From Prochloron sp. SulCav_FS08_3_32_3330 (GTDB taxonomy: Bacteria; Cyanobacteriota; Cyanobacteriia; Cyanobacteriales; DYNF01): a stretch of 64,000 nucleotides of DNA. The notes below the pieces were generated by a model, which was not told the DNA's origin, searched no databases, and worked only from the letters and a program-made list of their open reading frames with translations. Location: NCBI GenBank assembly GCA_020721205.1, contig DYNF01000001.1, positions 1 to 64,000 of the forward strand. The letters are read 5' to 3'. The position numbers and the translations under genes were made by a program. This document shows, in pieces, positions 1 to 10,600 of this stretch; position 1 is the first letter of the stretch; the number at the start of each line of letters is the position of its first letter.

Positions 1-75
1 CAAATTTAGGACTAACTTAATGTTGTCCAAGTTTGTCTAAGTTTCTAAGAGCGGTAAGCCTAAATCTGTGGTCAC

Positions 76-143
76 AAAAAAGTCGGGGATTTTCTGCTCG
101 ATCTTTGGAGAAACGAGGGGCAAGAAAAATCTCCGACTTTTTT
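76..143 (-). terminator. Probable intrinsic terminator of the ammonium transporter gene
   Basis: Read on the minus strand, just after the amt stop codon, AAAAAAGTCGGAGATTTTT and AAAATCCCCGACTTTTTT form a long imperfect stem closed by a loop of about 30 nt that contains a smaller CTCG/CGAG hairpin. The stem ends in a run of T. Position and T-run fit a rho-independent terminator. The pairing is seen directly; the function is inferred. Confidence 0.65.
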
Positions 144-162
144 AAAGTATGAATATACTAAA

Positions 163-1701
163 TTATCTTTCTAATCCTTGTTCATCCACACTGCCGATTA
201 CACTAGAAGTTCCACCAAACAAGACATCAGATTCTTTGACAAAACCACTATAAGCTTCCATCCCATGTTCGCCAATATCTAAGCCTTTATGTTCTTCTTC
301 TTGAGAAACTCGAATGCCTAAAGTGGCTTTGAGAGCATACCAAACAATGAAACTAATCCCAACGGTGAAACCACCCACGGTTAAAACTCCTAAAATTTGG
401 ACAATTAACTGATTAATGCCACCACCGTAAAGTAAACCTGCTTCTTGATTAAATAAACCAACAGCGATCGTTCCCCAGGTGCCACAAACTAAGTGAACTG
501 AAGTCGCACCCACAGGATCATCAATGCGAATTTTATCAAAGAAACTCACAGCGAAAACGACGATAAATCCGGCGATCGCTCCGATCCAAATCGCTCCCCA
601 ATAGGTAACACCATCACATCCGGCGGTCACCCCTACTAATCCGGCTAAAATACCGTTAATAATCATGGATAAGTCAGGTTTACCATCTTTGATCCAAGAG
701 GTGGCAGTGGCGATAATACCACCGATCGCCGCCGCTAAGTTAGTAGTAACAGCAATATGAGCGACCGACTCATTAGCGGCTAAAGTGGATCCGGCATTAA
801 AACCAAACCAACAAACCCAAAGGATTAAACAGCCTAAAGTAGCAATACTCATATTATGACCGGGTAAAGCATTGATGCGATCGCCCGAATATTTGCCCAT
901 TCTGGGACCTAAAACATAAGCACCGATTAAAGCCGCCCAACCACCAACGGAGTGTACCGCCGTAGATCCAGCAAAATCTTTAAAAGCGAGGGGATTGTCT
1001 GCACCCGTTAAAAAGGTAATATTTGAGAGGATTCCACCACCCCAGATCCAATGTCCAGTAATAGGATAGGCAATACCCACGAGGATGACACTAAAAATTA
1101 AAAAATCTGTAAATTTAATTCTTTCAGCCACCGCACCGGATACAATCGTAGCGGCAGTTCCCGCAAAAGCTGATTGAAACAGAAAAGCTAAGGGAACGGG
1201 TAAACCTGCGGGAAAAGGTTGTAATCCGTAGGTTTCCGGTGTTCCACTGAGGAAAAAGCCACCAAAACCAACAAAACCGCTACCATTTGCCCCAAACATT
1301 AAAGAATAACCGATCGCCCAATAAGCCATCGTAGCTAAAGCAAAAACGATCAAATTTTTTGATAAAATGTTAACCGCATTTTTTTGACGACAAAAGCCAG
1401 TTTCTAACATAGCGAAACCAGCATTCATAAAAATTACGAGGATTGAGGCAACTAACACCCAAATCGCATTGAGAGTTCCCTGTAAGTCTTCCACAGTGGG
1501 AGGAGTAGCCTCCTGAGCATGAATAGCGGTACTCCATGCAATAAAAATAATTGCACTTAAGGGAATACAAGCTAACCAATAAGGAGAAAAAAGACGATTA
1601 ATTTTTTGTAAAGGTTTTAAATAATTAAATTCCTCTAAAGAAAAAGAAAGATCTTTCTTTTTTGAGGGAGATTTTTTTTGATGATGAATAGAATTTGACA
1701 T
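163..1701 (-). CDS. amt1: Ammonium transporter, Amt family
   Basis: This inner-membrane channel protein takes up ammonium (Amt/MEP/Rh family). The 512-aa product has a long basic N-terminal extension (about residues 1-40), then a hydrophobic segment ending in AIHAQEA that looks like a signal peptide, then about eleven membrane spans. Family signatures include [34 protein letters not shown] and [20 protein letters not shown], the last carrying the first pore histidine; the second is in [13 protein letters not shown]. The ATG at 1701 follows AGGG five bases upstream. A perfect NtcA box lies upstream, so nitrogen-responsive expression is expected. The extension before the signal peptide is longer than in most Amt proteins, and an internal start near the hydrophobic segment cannot be excluded. 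Family assignment is firm. Confidence 0.96.
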   Translation of the reverse strand: MSNSIHHQKKSPSKKKDLSFSLEEFNYLKPLQKINRLFSPYWLACIPLSAIIFIAWSTAIHAQEATPPTVEDLQGTLNAIWVLVASILVIFMNAGFAMLETGFCRQKNAVNILSKNLIVFALATMAYWAIGYSLMFGANGSGFVGFGGFFLSGTPETYGLQPFPAGLPVPLAFLFQSAFAGTAATIVSGAVAERIKFTDFLIFSVILVGIAYPITGHWIWGGGILSNITFLTGADNPLAFKDFAGSTAVHSVGGWAALIGAYVLGPRMGKYSGDRINALPGHNMSIATLGCLILWVCWFGFNAGSTLAANESVAHIAVTTNLAAAIGGIIATATSWIKDGKPDLSMIINGILAGLVGVTAGCDGVTYWGAIWIGAIAGFIVVFAVSFFDKIRIDDPVGATSVHLVCGTWGTIAVGLFNQEAGLLYGGGINQLIVQILGVLTVGGFTVGISFIVWYALKATLGIRVSQEEEHKGLDIGEHGMEAYSGFVKESDVLFGGTSSVIGSVDEQGLER

Positions 1702-1751
1702 TATTACCCTGAAATTTAATTCTTCAAGTTAAAGTTTAATCAATAAGTTTT

Positions 1752-1796
1752 AAAATATTGTCTTAAATTAATTGATTTGTCTGTATCATTTAATAC
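1752..1796 (-). promoter_or_regulatory. NtcA-type nitrogen-control promoter of amt1
   Basis: Positions 1783-1796 read GTATCATTTAATAC, an exact match to the NtcA consensus GTA-N8-TAC and itself nearly palindromic. On the minus strand a TATTTT (TAN3T-type -10) lies at 1757-1752, 25 bases beyond the box; class II NtcA promoters usually show about 20-24. The start codon follows 50 bases later. The motif is seen directly. Control by NtcA is inferred from the well-known regulation of cyanobacterial amt genes. Confidence 0.7.
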
Positions 1797-1852
1797 TGTT
1801 AAATTTTAGATTTTGTATTGTAGATTTTAAATTTTGTTTAATTAATCATAAT

Positions 1853-2000
1853 GATCACAATCTAATCTTCAGAATGATCACAGTTTAATTAATCATAATG
1901 ATCACAATCTAATCATCATAATGATCACAGTTTAATTAATCAGAATGATCACAATCTAATCATCAGAATGATCACAATCTAATCATCATAATAATCACAG
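1853..2000. repeat. Seven-unit 23-24 bp tandem repeat carrying TGATCA
   Basis: GATCACA (last unit AATCACA) recurs at 1853, 1876, 1900, 1923, 1947, 1970 and 1993, so the spacing is 23-24 bp. Units follow two spacer types, CAATCTAATC and CAGTTTAATTAATC. Most units contain the palindrome TGATCA. The array fills the gap between the end of fmt and the NtcA promoter of amt. It is not a CRISPR array because there are no unique spacers. Confidence 0.85.
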
Positions 2001-2013
2001 ACTAATCAATTAA

Positions 2014-3009
2014 TCAGAGTAAAGATTCCCCCACTTTTAAATGATTGCCATTCACAAAATCCCAACCAGATTGTACTTTTTTTCCTGATAATTGTACTTC
2101 TTTTAATAATAAATAACCCGATCCCGTTTGAATTACTGCTCCCCATTTTTTAATAATAGCAATTATTTCTGAAGGTTTACTATTCAATTCTGAAAAGCGA
2201 GAAAAATGTTGTTTCAAAGATTGATATTCTGGCGGTAATTGATCTAAAATTTCTTCAGTTAAGGGAATAGTTGTCATAATTTTAAGTTGTTTATCCCTAA
2301 AATTAGTCTGACAATGAGGATAAAAACCTCGAATTTGATTATGTAATTCTAAAGCAGATTTGTGCCAATTTAATTCATAATCAGATTTAGTAATTAAACT
2401 AGCATAAGTAGCCAGATTATGATCTTGAGGAATAGGTTTAATTTCATTATTTTCTAACTTTAATAAAGTTTCAATCATTAAATTAGCACCAGTTTGAGCT
2501 AAAATTTTTCCTAATTGCTCCGCATTTTCTAACAAATTAATAGGAGTTAAATCTTGTAATAACATCGCTCCTGTATCCATGCCTTTATCCATTAACATGG
2601 TAGTATTTCCCGTTACTTTTTCCCCATGATATAAACACCATTGAATCGGTGCCGCCCCTCGATATTTAGGTAACATTGAACCATGAAGATTAAGACAACC
2701 TAAACGGGGAATATCTAAGATTTTTTGTGATAAAATCTGTCCATAAGCCACGATCACAAAAGCGTCAGCATTTGCCTCTTTTAATTGATTTAAAATGTCT
2801 TGATCTTTTTTTATATTAATTGAGTGCCACACAGGTAAATCATGATTTAAAGCCACTTTTTTTACCTCTGAAGGGATCATTTCACTCCCCCTCCCCCGTC
2901 TTTTATCCGGTTGCGTAACCACACCTTTAACTTCAAAATGAGGATTTTCTAATAATAAATTTAAAGTAGGAACAGCAAAACTAGGAGTACCAAAAAAGAT
3001 AATTTTCAT
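2014..3009 (-). CDS. fmt: Methionyl-tRNA formyltransferase
   Basis: Fmt transfers a formyl group from 10-formyl-tetrahydrofolate to initiator Met-tRNA for translation initiation. The 331-aa protein has the expected length. It begins [16 protein letters not shown], typical of the family, and carries the catalytic loop [19 protein letters not shown] (Asn, His) followed by [18 protein letters not shown]. The C-terminal OB-fold domain begins around residue 210. The gene is alone on the minus strand, with an inverted-repeat element upstream and a 23-bp tandem repeat just after its stop codon. Nothing unusual is seen in the coding sequence. Confidence 0.96.
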   Translation of the reverse strand: MKIIFFGTPSFAVPTLNLLLENPHFEVKGVVTQPDKRRGRGSEMIPSEVKKVALNHDLPVWHSINIKKDQDILNQLKEANADAFVIVAYGQILSQKILDIPRLGCLNLHGSMLPKYRGAAPIQWCLYHGEKVTGNTTMLMDKGMDTGAMLLQDLTPINLLENAEQLGKILAQTGANLMIETLLKLENNEIKPIPQDHNLATYASLITKSDYELNWHKSALELHNQIRGFYPHCQTNFRDKQLKIMTTIPLTEEILDQLPPEYQSLKQHFSRFSELNSKPSEIIAIIKKWGAVIQTGSGYLLLKEVQLSGKKVQSGWDFVNGNHLKVGESLL

Positions 3010-3061
3010 GATGATTAATATTTTTAAAATTATGAAGCAATTTAATTTTCTCTCTATTGTA

Positions 3062-3251
3062 GCAGGGCGTTTTCATTCTCCAAAAAGCAACAGGTTTCAA
3101 CCTGTTGCTACATAAGCAAAACCTGCCTACGCAGGTTTGATTTTTTTAATATTAGTTAATATTTAATCTCGAAACCCGGGTCGCCCGTGGTTTTGTTTGG
3201 GTAGCAACGGGTTTTAACCCGTTGGGAAAAAAAAGAATGAAAACGCCCTGC
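3062..3251. mobile_element. MITE family 1, complete copy with target duplication
   Basis: A 190-bp non-coding element has inverted ends GCAGGGCGTTTTCATTC and GAATGAAAACGCCCTGC. It contains internal palindromes (GCAACAGG...CCTGTTGC, ACCTGCC...GGCAGGT-type, GCAACGGG...CCCGTTG) that would give a chain of hairpins. It is flanked by the 7-bp direct repeat TATTGTA at 3055-3061 and 3252-3258. Related copies lie near 18485, 18679, 27861 and 35050. No transposase is encoded. Confidence 0.85.
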
Positions 3252-3258
3252 TATTGTA

Positions 3259-3329
3259 GCAGGGCATTTTCAAAGTCAAAAAGGCAACGGGTTTAAACCC
3301 GTTGTCTCCCGATAATGAAAACACCCTGA
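3259..3329. mobile_element. MITE family 1, short derivative in tandem
   Basis: A 71-bp degenerate relative starts GCAGGGCATTTTC, keeps one GGCAACGGGTTTAAACCCGTTG hairpin (pairing AACGGGTTTAAACCCGTT) and ends AATGAAAACACCCTGA. It begins where the preceding copy's right target repeat ends and is followed by a third TATTGTA at 3330-3336. The remaining 300 bases up to gyrA are AT-rich with no further recognisable structure and presumably contain the gyrA promoter. Confidence 0.7.
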
Positions 3330-3640
3330 TATTGTAACAAAATTGTTGATTTCTTCATCATTAAAAATTTAATTAAAATAAGTAAACTCATCAGTAAAAT
3401 TTTATTGATCCCTAAAAAGATCAGATCAAATTGCTTTTTTGATTAATAATTGATCTTCCCTTGATTAAATCATTAAAAAGGGAAAATTACTGGATAATTA
3501 TTATCCTAAAAAAAAAGCACCATTTATGTTAAAATGAGAAAGGGAAAAATCTCAAAAAAATTCCCTATTTTGATCCTAGTAGATTACTCTTTTTTTACCC
3601 TTAATTAGAAACTTTTATTGAGACGGAGTTTATCATTTCC

Positions 3641-6313
3641 ATGACAATCACACAAGAACGAATTATTCCTACAGATCTCAGTGGTGAGATGTCTCGATCT
3701 TACCTTGAATATGCCATGAGCGTGATCGTAGGTCGAGCTTTACCTGATGCTAGAGATGGCTTAAAACCTGTTCATCGTCGCATTCTTTACGCTATGTATG
3801 AACTAGGTTTGTCCCCCGATCGCCCTTTTCGCAAATGTGCGAGGGTAGTAGGGGAAGTATTAGGGAAATATCACCCTCACGGTGATACGGCGGTTTATGA
3901 TGCTTTAGTGAGGATGGCTCAAGATTTTTCCATGCGGAATCCTCTGATTAACGGACATGGAAACTTCGGCTCGGTGGATAATGATCCTCCTGCGGCTATG
4001 CGTTATACAGAGTGTCGTCTTCAGTCCTTAGCTACCGATGCTTTACTTCAGGATATTGAGTCAGAAACCGTTGATTTTATAGATACTTTTGACGGTTCTC
4101 AACAAGAGCCTGTAGTCTTACCCTCCCGTATTCCTCAACTGTTATTAAACGGTTCTTCCGGGATTGCGGTGGGTATGGCTACTAATATTCCACCTCATAA
4201 TTTAGGAGAATTAATAGACGGGGTAATTGCTCTGATTCACAATTGTGCGTTAACCGATGTAGAATTGATGCAATATATACCCGGTCCTGATTTTCCCACA
4301 GGGGCGCAAATCTTAGGGCGGGGCGGAATTAAAGATGCCTATTTAACCGGACGTGGTTCTATTACCATGAGAGGAGTTGCCGATATTCAAACCCTTGAAC
4401 AGAAAGGCAGACCAAATAAAGAAGCAATTATTGTGACGGAATTACCTTATCAAACAAATAAAGCCGCCTTAATTGAAAAAATTGCTGAATTGGTTAATGA
4501 TAAAAAAATAGAAGGAATTTCTGATATTCGAGATGAAAGCGATCGCAATGGGATGCGGATCGTGATTGAATTGAAGCGAGATGCTTATCCCAGAGTGGTT
4601 TTAAACAATCTTTATAAACAAACCGCTATTCAGAGTAATTTCGGGGCGAATATGTTGGCATTAGTCAATAGTGAGCCTCAAGTTTTAACGATTAAGCAAT
4701 TTTTAACCGTTTTTCTTGATTTTCGAGTAGAGGCTATTACTCGTCGTACTCAATACGAACTCAGAAAAGCTCAGGAAAGAGATCATTTATTACAAGGTTT
4801 ATTGATCGCTTTAGATAACTTAGATGGGGTTATTTCGCTGATTCGGGGAGCGGCAGATTCAGCGATCGCAAAACAAGAATTAATGGATCGTTTTGGTTTA
4901 TCTGATGTTCAAGCGGACGCAATTTTACAGATGCAATTACGCCGTTTAACTGCTTTAGAAGCAGATAAAATAGAAAGAGAACATGAGGCTTTGTTAGAAA
5001 AAATTACCGACTTACAAGATATTCTAGCGAAAAAAGAACGTATTGATCAGATAATTATTGATGAATTAATCAGAATTAAAGAAGCCCATGCCACCCCTCG
5101 ACGCTCAAAAATTATTCAAGGAGAAGGAGATTTATTAGATAAAGATTTAATTGCCAATGAAAAAGCGATTATTTTAGTCACAGAACAAGGCTATATTAAA
5201 CGGATGCCCGTAAGTACCTTCACACAACAAAATCGGGCGACAAGAGGTAAAGCCGCCGCTAAAATAAAAGAGGATGATGTGATTGAGCATTTTATGTCCT
5301 GTTGTGACCATGATAAGGTGCTTTTCTTCAGCGATCGGGGGGTGGTTTATTCCATGTATTCCTATCAAGTGCCTTTAGGATCAAGGGCGGCAAGGGGTGT
5401 TCCCATTTTGCAAATGTTGCCTATTTCCCAAGAAGAAAAAATAACCTCTATTGTCTCAGTAAGTGAGTTTACAGAGGATGAATATTTAATTATGCTCACT
5501 CAAAAAGGCTTTATTAAGAAAACACCTCTTTCCGCTTTTAGTAATATTCGTAATAATGGTTTAATTGCTATTTCGTTAGAAGAAGGAGATCAACTGCGTT
5601 GGGTAAGACTTGCCCGATCGCAAGATAGTGTGATTATTGGTTCTTGTAAAGGGATGGCGATCCATTTTCAACTTAATGATCAACAAATTCGCCCTCTGGG
5701 ACGGAATACGAAAGGAGTAAAAGCGATGAAACTCCGAGCTAACGATGAATTAATTAGTATGGATATTGTTCCTGCTTATGTAATATCTGATTTATTAGCA
5801 ACGCAAAACGAACAAGAAGTAGAGGATAATGAGGAAGAAGATGAGGTAATAGAGGAAACTAATGAAACCTTATGGTTATTGGCAATCACTCGTAACGGTT
5901 TTGGCAAACGAGTTCCCATTTCTCAATTCCGGCTACAACGTCGGGCTGGTCTAGGTTTGAGGGCAATTAAATTCCGTTCTGAACAGGATCAACTGGCGGC
6001 TTTACGCATGGTGAGTCAAGAACAGGAATTGATGATTGTTTCTAATCGAGGTATTATTATTCGTCAGGCGATCGGTGCTATTTCTCTCCAGTCTCGTAGT
6101 GCGATGGGAGTAAGGGTACAACGCTTAGATGAAGATGATGCGATCTCCGAAGTTGCTTTAGTTCCAATTTCAGAAGAAGATGAAAATGAAACTGAGGGAG
6201 AAATGATAGAAGAATCCTCAGAAGCAACGGAAACGGAAACTATCGAAATAACCTCAGAAATAATACCAGAAGAAACCACAGAAGAATCCTCGGAAGAAAC
6301 TCCAGAAATATAA
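3641..6313 (+). CDS. gyrA: DNA gyrase subunit A
   Basis: GyrA is the breakage-reunion subunit that pairs with GyrB to introduce negative supercoils. The 890-aa product has the winged-helix active site with catalytic Tyr122 in AAMRYTE and the quinolone-determining loop [11 protein letters not shown], with Thr83 and Asp87. A coiled coil follows around residues 370-490, then a C-terminal six-bladed wrapping domain. The GyrA box is degenerate ([11 protein letters not shown] rather than QRRGGKG). The last 40 or so residues are an acidic Glu/Ser/Thr tail, and another acidic insert ([14 protein letters not shown]) lies near residue 730. Topoisomerase IV ParC is the alternative, but overall similarity and length favour GyrA. 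Confidence 0.93.
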   Translation: MTITQERIIPTDLSGEMSRSYLEYAMSVIVGRALPDARDGLKPVHRRILYAMYELGLSPDRPFRKCARVVGEVLGKYHPHGDTAVYDALVRMAQDFSMRNPLINGHGNFGSVDNDPPAAMRYTECRLQSLATDALLQDIESETVDFIDTFDGSQQEPVVLPSRIPQLLLNGSSGIAVGMATNIPPHNLGELIDGVIALIHNCALTDVELMQYIPGPDFPTGAQILGRGGIKDAYLTGRGSITMRGVADIQTLEQKGRPNKEAIIVTELPYQTNKAALIEKIAELVNDKKIEGISDIRDESDRNGMRIVIELKRDAYPRVVLNNLYKQTAIQSNFGANMLALVNSEPQVLTIKQFLTVFLDFRVEAITRRTQYELRKAQERDHLLQGLLIALDNLDGVISLIRGAADSAIAKQELMDRFGLSDVQADAILQMQLRRLTALEADKIEREHEALLEKITDLQDILAKKERIDQIIIDELIRIKEAHATPRRSKIIQGEGDLLDKDLIANEKAIILVTEQGYIKRMPVSTFTQQNRATRGKAAAKIKEDDVIEHFMSCCDHDKVLFFSDRGVVYSMYSYQVPLGSRAARGVPILQMLPISQEEKITSIVSVSEFTEDEYLIMLTQKGFIKKTPLSAFSNIRNNGLIAISLEEGDQLRWVRLARSQDSVIIGSCKGMAIHFQLNDQQIRPLGRNTKGVKAMKLRANDELISMDIVPAYVISDLLATQNEQEVEDNEEEDEVIEETNETLWLLAITRNGFGKRVPISQFRLQRRAGLGLRAIKFRSEQDQLAALRMVSQEQELMIVSNRGIIIRQAIGAISLQSRSAMGVRVQRLDEDDAISEVALVPISEEDENETEGEMIEESSEATETETIEITSEIIPEETTEESSEETPEI

Positions 6314-6370
6314 CTCTTAAATTTTCCCACAGGTTAAAATCTGTCCCGATTCAACTACAAATCGAAGATT

Positions 6371-6402
6371 AAAAAGCAATAGGTTTTAGCCTGTTGCTTT
6401 TT
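6371..6402 (+). terminator. Intrinsic terminator after gyrA
   Basis: AAAAAGCAATAGG pairs with CCTGTTGCTTTTT across a short TTTTAG loop (one G-T pair), ending in T5. It lies 58 bases after the gyrA stop. The stem resembles a hairpin found inside MITE family 1. Confidence 0.7.
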
Positions 6403-6542
6403 AATTTCTGTAGGTATTTCTAACATTATTTAAAGGAGAAATGTAAAGTGATGTTGCAATTTTTTTCAAAAGTTCCAGATCTGATTTAAAACAAAAGATA
6501 AGATTTAATTTAACAAAATTTGCATTTATTCCTGTAATTTTA

Positions 6543-6797
6543 ATGAACAAAGAAAATCAAAGATATCGGATGATCTGTACTCTCAGTTTTGGAGATATTT
6601 ACGGTCAAATTATTGTGTGGTTAATTGTTATTTTTTTGACCCTTGCCACCACTTTAGCATTATGGAGTAGTACGGGACAAATTTACGCTTTTGCTACCGT
6701 TGGTATTGTTTTAATCTTGTCTCTACCTTTCCTATTATTTTCTTTTGTAACAACTCTTTTAAATCATATTGAGTTTGAGGAAATAGAAGAAAAATAA
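6543..6797 (+). CDS. Small two-span membrane protein of unknown function
   Basis: The 84-aa protein has a polar start (about residues 1-20), two hydrophobic spans (about 21-44 and 47-71) and an acidic C-terminus (EFEEIEEK). No catalytic motif is visible and I do not recognise the family beyond a general impression of a conserved cyanobacterial small membrane protein. It stands alone between the gyrA terminator and the convergent DUF99 gene. The 210 bases upstream hold the terminator and an AT-rich stretch with no clear promoter. Coding potential is supported by the coherent hydrophobicity pattern only. Confidence 0.55.
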   Translation: MNKENQRYRMICTLSFGDIYGQIIVWLIVIFLTLATTLALWSSTGQIYAFATVGIVLILSLPFLLFSFVTTLLNHIEFEEIEEK

Positions 6798-6884
6798 GGC
6801 TTAAAATCTTTAAACAATAATCAGTAGGGACTTAATAATATTAAGTCCTTATCTTGGAGAAAATTATTGATTAATTAAGTTTTT

Positions 6885-6914
6885 TTGAATTTTGAATTTT
6901 GAATTTTGAATTAT
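6885..6914. repeat. TTGAATTT short tandem repeat
   Basis: Four iterations of TTGAATTT lie at the end of the DUF99 gene. The same simple repeat occurs at 30364-30396 and, within the coding region of the ISP-type enzyme, at 15528-15560. Confidence 0.7.
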
Positions 6915-7498
6915 TAAGCTTGTTTCCCACTTTCACCTTTAATAATAGCAGAACCAATTAAATGAGCAAGACGTAAAGCTTCAGGAACTTTACCACGATC
7001 GGTTAAAATAGGTAAAACTTTACTAATTATCTCAGGATTTTCACCGATTACTTGAAAATAGAAAGGATCAAGATGATAAATTTCTCCAGCTTTCTCCATA
7101 ATTTCTAATCTTTTTTCCCCATCAGAAATGCGACTTAAAGCGTGTTTAATTGCTGTAAATTTAGGATATTTTCGCATCACAGAAACACAAGGTAAATTAA
7201 TATTATGATGAAGTAAAGGTAAATCAATCACATTAAAACCACCAAAACAAAGACCATCTAATAAAAGTAAATGAAGTTGAGGTAAAAACTTGCTATTTAA
7301 TAATAATTGAGTTAGAATTTCCGTAGCATTCCAGCCATCAACTTCCACCTGAGACCATAACATTCCCTCAAAACGAGTACCCGCACAAATTATTCCCCCA
7401 ATATTAACAGGCTCTTTTTGTTGACGAGAAAAAGGGGTATCATCAAAACCGATTACTCTAATGGTTTTATGTTGTTCAATTAAGTCTATTAGTTTCAT
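6914..7498 (-). CDS. DUF99 family protein (endonuclease V-like fold)
   Basis: The 194-aa protein matches the DUF99/UPF0215 family, which is structurally related to endonuclease V but of undefined role. Family features include RVIGFDDTPF near residue 15, with an acidic pair where the endonuclease V fold places its first metal ligand, and LLLDGLCFGGFNVIDL around residue 80-95. Late in the sequence comes PEALRLAHLIGSAIIKGES, typical of the C-terminus. It is transcribed convergently to the small membrane protein gene and divergently from smc. A role in nucleic-acid metabolism is inference from the fold only. Confidence 0.75.
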   Translation of the reverse strand: MKLIDLIEQHKTIRVIGFDDTPFSRQQKEPVNIGGIICAGTRFEGMLWSQVEVDGWNATEILTQLLLNSKFLPQLHLLLLDGLCFGGFNVIDLPLLHHNINLPCVSVMRKYPKFTAIKHALSRISDGEKRLEIMEKAGEIYHLDPFYFQVIGENPEIISKVLPILTDRGKVPEALRLAHLIGSAIIKGESGKQA

Positions 7499-7664
7499 AA
7501 AATTAATTAGGATAATAAAATAGTTACAGATTAAGCAAATAAATGTTCATAAATTGCTCTGTCATAAATTAATAATTGACAATTGACAATAAACAATTGA
7601 TAATAAAATATAAATTATAAAGCCTAAAATTACACGCTATTTATTGATTACTAAAATCTAAACA

Positions 7665-10600
7665 ATGGTACATATTTCTAAAATCGAACTTTCCCATTTT
7701 AAATCCTTCGGTGGCACTAATTCAGTGCCATTTCGACGGGGTTTTACGGTGGTTTCTGGACCGAATGGTTCGGGAAAGTCGAATATTTTGGATGCTTTGT
7801 TATTTTGCTTGGGTTTAGCCAGTTCTAAGGGTATGAGGGCGGAAAGACTGCCGGATCTGATTAATCACAATCAAAGTCAAACTGGACGTACTGCGGAAAC
7901 GAGGGTGACAGTTACTTTTGATTTATCGGATTTAGAGGAAACCGTAGTTAATCATTTTATTAATGAGGAATATTTTGAATCAGAAGGTATTGAGGATATT
8001 GAGGATTCTGATAACACAGAAAACACAGAAAAATCGAAGCAAAAATCAAATATAACGGTTTCTAATACTTCTGAATGGACTGTAACTAGAAGGTTACGGG
8101 TAACGAAAGGGGGGAGTTATTCTTCTAATTTTTATATTAATGATACTCCTTGTACAGCGACGGAATTACATGAACAATTACGTCGTTTAAGGGTTTATCC
8201 AGAGGGTTATAATGTGGTTTTACAGGGTGATGTAACCAGTATTATTAGTATGAATAGTAAGGAAAGACGAGAAATTATTGATGAATTGGCAGGAGTTGCT
8301 GAGTTTGATCGCAAAATTGAACAAACTAAGGAAACTTTAGAATCTGTGAAGGAAAGGGAGGAGCGTTGTCATATTATTGAACAGGAATTAAAGAATAATT
8401 TAGAAAAGTTAGCTACTGATAGAATTAAAGCGGAAAAATATCAAAAATTAAAGGCAATTGTTCATGAAAAACAACAGTGGGAACTGGTGTTAAAATGGCG
8501 GTTTTTTCAATATCAACATGAACAGTTAATTTTAAAATTGGAAGCGGGAGAACAGGAAAAAGTTAAGTTAAAAGAAGGGTTAAAATTATTAGATGAACAG
8601 ATTAAAAACAAAAATGTAGAGTTAGAGGAATTAAATAATAAAATTAAAGCTTTAGGAGAGGATGAACAGTTATCGGTGGCTTCTAGTATGGCTACTTATA
8701 AAGCTAAACGTCATCAGCTAGAACAGCGTCAACAGGAGTTAAATGACACTTTACAAAATCATCTTAATTTAATTTCTAAAACTGAACAGGAATTTAAAGA
8801 ACGTCAAAAAGAATTAACTCAAGTTGAACAAGAAAAAGCGACTTTAGAAACAGAAATTTTACCTTTTTTAACTGGTCAAAGAAATCAAACTCAAGATGTT
8901 TTAAATACGATCCGAGATCAGGCTAATTCTATCGCTGAAGCTTCGGAGGCTTGGGTACAGGAGCAAAGTGCTTTAACTCGACAAATTTCGACTTTACAAC
9001 AAACTTTTAATCCTTTAACTACGGAACAAGCTCAGTTACAGGAAAGAACGGAAAGATTACAGTTAAATTTGGCTAAAGATGATCAACAATTACAGCTAAT
9101 TTTAACAGAAATTGAGGAAAAAGAAACACAGGTTAAATTATTATCTCAAGATAAAGATACAACCGAAACAAGTTTACAGGAATTAACCAAAGCTTTACAG
9201 GAAGCGGAATCAGAATGTAATTTACAACAGGATACTCATACTCGTTTATTAAAAGAACAAAGGGAAAAACAACGGCAGTTAGATAGGCTAGAAGCCACTT
9301 CTCATGCGGAAAAAGAGGCTCAAGGTACTTATGCCAGTCAACTTATTTTAAATGCTAATTTATCCGGTGTTTATGGTTTGGTGGCTCAACTTGGTCAAGT
9401 AGAACAACAGTATCAATTAGCTTTGGAAGTGGCTGGTGGTGGGCGTTTAGGGAATATTGTGGTGGAAAATGATCAGGTGGCTTCCCTTGCGATCGAATTA
9501 TTAAAACAGAAAAGAGGGGGGAGAGCGACGTTTTTACCGTTAAATAAAATAAAATCTAATTCTATTAGAACAGATATTATTCCGAAATATACTAGAGGTT
9601 TTATAGATTTTGCTGTGAATTTAATTGAGTGTGACGCTGATTATGAAAAAATATTTGCTTATGTTTTCGGTTCGACGATCGTCTTTGAAAATTTAGATAC
9701 AGCCAGATCTCATTTAGGAAAAGCTCGTATTGTCACTTTAGACGGGGAATTATTGGAAAGTAGTGGGGCGATGACTGGGGGAAGTATGGGGAAAAATTCC
9801 GGTTTACATTTTGGTACTGTTTCAACAGAGGAATCTGACGAGATAAAAACTCTGAAAAGTAGATTAAAAGAGATAGGAGAAATTATAACTTATTGTGATC
9901 AATTCGTAACACAAAAATTAGCAGTTGTCAATAATTTAAAACAAGAATTAACAGAAACTAGACAAGAACAAAGAGAGTTACAATTGCGTTTAGAACAGTT
10001 AGAAAAAGAGTTAAATAAGCTGTTATTACAACAATCACAATTAGCGGGTCAATTGCCCCAAAATCAGGGGGAATTAGAGCGTTATCAAGGGCGTTTAATT
10101 GACCTTAATCAAGTTATTCCTGAAATGTCTGAACAATTGCAAAAATTACAACAGAAATTAGCTGATTTGGAGGCTTCTCAAACTCATAGTGAATGGCAAG
10201 AAATTCAGAAATTAATTAAAGTGCAAGAGGCTAAATTACAGGAAAAAGAAATTACTTTGCGTACGGCACAAGAAAAGTTAAAAACTTTAGAAAATAATCT
10301 AGTTCGTTTACAGGAAAAAATGACTGAAGCGACTCAGTCTTTGCAACTTTTACAACAGAAAAAATTGACGGATGAAAATAATATTAAAACGGTGGATCAA
10401 GAATTAGAAAAAGTTGAGGTTAAAATTACAGAAACTAATCAACTTTTAGAGGCTCTTTCTGAAAAATTAAAAGCAGTGAAAGAGGAAAGAAATAATTTTG
10501 AAAATGAGTTAAAAGAATTACAAAATCACCATCAAAGACAAGGCTGGAATATTCAAAAGTTAGAGGAAATTAAAGAAGAAAGAAAGATTCAATTAGCTCA

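Noticed and set aside
1853-2000. CRISPR array
   Set aside because: Regular spacing, but the whole 23-bp unit is repeated; there are no unique spacers and no cas genes.
6064-6330. Minus-strand frame of 88 codons rich in Ser/Val/Ile
   Set aside because: It is the antisense of the acidic GyrA tail (GAA/GAG-rich), with no independent evidence.
6451-6489. Twelve-codon frame after a strong AAAGGAG
   Set aside because: Coding cannot be supported at this length and no conserved leader-peptide pattern is visible; it could be chance.
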